This document shows, one piece after another, positions 6,292 to 7,171 of a DNA stretch of 7,171 nt (the stretch's first letter is position 1; the number at the start of each line of letters is the position of its first letter). Made by a program: the position numbers and the translations under genes. Location of the stretch: assembly GCA_040414495.1 (NCBI GenBank), contig JBEDUI010000168.1, positions 1-7,171 of the forward strand, read 5' to 3'. Source of the stretch: DATAVB01 sp040414495. GTDB taxonomy: Bacteria > Actinomycetota > Actinomycetes > Mycobacteriales > QHCD01. The notes under the pieces were generated by a model, which saw only the letters and a program-made list of their open reading frames with translations, made no database searches and was not told the origin of the DNA.

Positions 6292-6846
6292 GTGAGCGAT
6301 TCGGTGTCCGAACGACCCGCCGCTGCGGCTCCGGCAGCGCGGCGGATGCGGCCGACCGTACGGAACATGATCTGGTCGCTGATCCCGTTGGTGGCGCTGA
6401 TTGTGATCTTCGTCGTGATATTCCAACCGGGCGGGCAGCCGGTGCAGATCGTCAACCCGAAGCCGGATTTTGATTACGCGACCCACCAGATGGGCGCGCC
6501 GGTGCCGGCGCCGGAAGGGCTGAGTGCCAAGTGGCGGCCGACCAGCAGCGACCTGGGTACTCCCGACGCCCAGCACCTGCTCAACGTTGAGGTCGGCTAC
6601 CTCACGCCGAAGAACGAGTACGCGAAGCTGGTGGAGAGCAACCGTCCGGTCACGGACCTGGTCCGTGACGTCGTCGCGGGGTCGACCCAGCAAGGCAACG
6701 TGGCCGTTGATGGGCGCACCTGGACCCGATACCGGACCAGCCGCGGCGAGATCGCCATCGCGGTGCAGCAGGGCCGGATCAGCTCGCTGGTGACCGGGAG
6801 CGCCGGCCTGGGCGAGCTCACGACACTGGCTGGTTCGCTCCGCTGA
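6292..6846 (+). CDS. DUF4245 family membrane-anchored protein
   Basis: The product is 184 residues of unknown function. A short Ala/Pro-rich cytoplasmic N-terminus with basic residues before the membrane (RRMRPTVRN, 17-25) leads into one transmembrane helix (about 27-44). An extracytoplasmic domain follows: PDFDYATHQMGAPVPAPEGL (58-77), WRPTSSDL (81-88), LNVEVGYLTP (97-106), and a C-terminal domain with RTWTRYRTSRGE (142-153). The RNM(I/V)WSLIPL membrane entry and the WRPTS block fit the actinobacterial DUF4245 family, which is regularly found beside glpX and xseB. I chose the GTG at 6292 because the protein then starts with a normal N-tail and the -10 spacing suits a leaderless message. The frame stays open far upstream, but only as a shadow antisense to glpX. 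The stop codon lies in the first copy of a 33-bp tandem repeat, so the last five codons (GGT-TCG-CTC-CGC-stop) are repeat-derived. Confidence 0.85.
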   Translation: MSDSVSERPAAAAPAARRMRPTVRNMIWSLIPLVALIVIFVVIFQPGGQPVQIVNPKPDFDYATHQMGAPVPAPEGLSAKWRPTSSDLGTPDAQHLLNVEVGYLTPKNEYAKLVESNRPVTDLVRDVVAGSTQQGNVAVDGRTWTRYRTSRGEIAIAVQQGRISSLVTGSAGLGELTTLAGSLR

Positions 6847-6897
6847 GCTTGTCCTGACGCGGCGGGCTCGCTCTGCTGAGCTTTGGCTGACGCGGCG
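6832..6897 (+). repeat. 33-bp tandem duplication spanning the DUF4245 stop codon
   Basis: Unit 1 is 6832-6864 and unit 2 is 6865-6897. They match at 28 of 33 positions and are followed by the first 5 bases of a third unit (6898-6902). Both contain GCTGAGCTT and CTGACGCGGCG. The TGA stop of the upstream gene is in unit 1, so unit 2 is wholly non-coding. The differences cluster at unit positions 20-22. Confidence 0.75.
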
Positions 6898-6945
6898 GGC
6901 TCCTATCGAGGACATCGCCGTACAGCGCCGCCGTGCGCGCCCCGA

Positions 6946-7004
6946 ACCGTGATCGTGATGGCTTTCGTTAACGAGGGCGGGACGAAAGCCATCACGATCA
7001 TGGT
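6946..7004. terminator. Long perfect hairpin between convergent DUF4245 gene and xseB
   Basis: The arm TGATCGTGATGGCTTTCGT (6950-6968) is exactly complementary to 6982-7000, around a 13-nt loop (6969-6981). Outside the core, ACC (6946-6948) pairs with GGT (7002-7004) across a G-T at 6949/7001, so the plus-strand RNA stem is 23 bp and the minus-strand one has a C/A mismatch there. It stands between the convergent ends of the DUF4245 gene and xseB, so a bidirectional terminator is the simplest reading. It lacks a T-tract. The length and perfection also suit a dispersed extragenic palindrome. Confidence 0.65.
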
Positions 7005-7072
7005 CGTGTCTCGGGCTGGCGGCCTCGGGCGGTCTGATTGAACTTCGCGCGGTCGATTGGCGGGCCGGGCGG

Positions 7073-7171
7073 TCAGCCTTCGGTGCCCTGCTCGCCGGCG
7101 CGGCGTTGGACCGCGGCGTCGAGCTTCTCCCGCGCGCCGTCCAGCCACCGCTGACAGATGTCGGCCAGCGC
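7073..7171 (-). CDS. xseB: Exodeoxyribonuclease VII small subunit, C-terminal part
   Basis: Only the last 32 codons are in the window; the gene runs off the right edge. The reading, starting ALADICQRWLDGAREKLDAA, matches the second helix of the XseB coiled-coil. In relatives it reads roughly G.ALA..C..WL.GAR..LD, followed by a short acidic/polar tail, here ending GEQGTEG. The small subunit binds the XseA large subunit to form exonuclease VII, which degrades single-stranded DNA in repair. The position next to the DUF4245 and glpX genes agrees with actinobacterial gene order, and xseA would be expected just beyond the window. The fragment is short, but motif and context agree. Confidence 0.82.
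   Translation of the reverse strand, partial: ALADICQRWLDGAREKLDAAVQRRAGEQGTEG

Noticed and set aside
1..7171. CRISPR arrays, tRNA/rRNA genes, transposases or phage/defence genes
   Set aside because: No regularly spaced repeats, no tRNA cloverleaf, and no such protein motifs were seen. The repeats present are one tandem pair and isolated palindromes.
6923..7171. Minus-strand open frame across the long hairpin, about 6903-7148
   Set aside because: It overlaps the recognised xseB frame out of phase, contains the hairpin, and reads as an Arg/Pro-rich shadow.

Overview
The window comes from a GC-rich actinobacterium. The main evidence is the run xseB (partial), DUF4245 protein, glpX, fumC, a neighbourhood typical of actinobacteria such as Mycobacterium and Streptomyces. 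High G/C at third codon positions, GTG starts and a probable leaderless GTG start agree. The genus cannot be told from sequence alone.

Layout, left to right. Positions 1-241 hold no gene I can support, only two short inverted repeats. A small zinc-ribbon protein (242-502, +) follows. After a 174-bp gap with a possible promoter comes a SulP/SLC26 anion transporter with a C-terminal STAS domain (677-2152, +). It converges on fumC (2186-3586, -) with 33 bp between the stop codons, filled mostly by a hairpin. Upstream of fumC on the same strand lie an Amt/Rh-type ammonium channel gene (3653-4954, -) and glpX, class II fructose-1,6-bisphosphatase (5110-6141, -). A 150-bp gap separates glpX from the divergent DUF4245 membrane-anchored protein (6292-6846, +). 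The last 99 bp are the 3' end of xseB (7073-7171, -). The gap before xseB carries a 33-bp tandem duplication and a 19-bp perfect hairpin.

Most of the genes are central housekeeping: fumarase in the TCA cycle, GlpX in gluconeogenesis and exonuclease VII in DNA repair. The ammonium channel gene sits inside the usual glpX-fumC pair and has no glnK beside it within the window. Its upstream region has three GTAAC motifs that could be GlnR half-sites, so it may be under separate nitrogen control.

I found no sign of a new defence, mobile or biosynthetic system. The observations most worth checking are the His-to-Glu change at the first twin-histidine position of the Amt protein, altered residues beside the SSND active-site motif of FumC, the amtB position with its GTAAC cluster, and the two repeat structures between DUF4245 and xseB.
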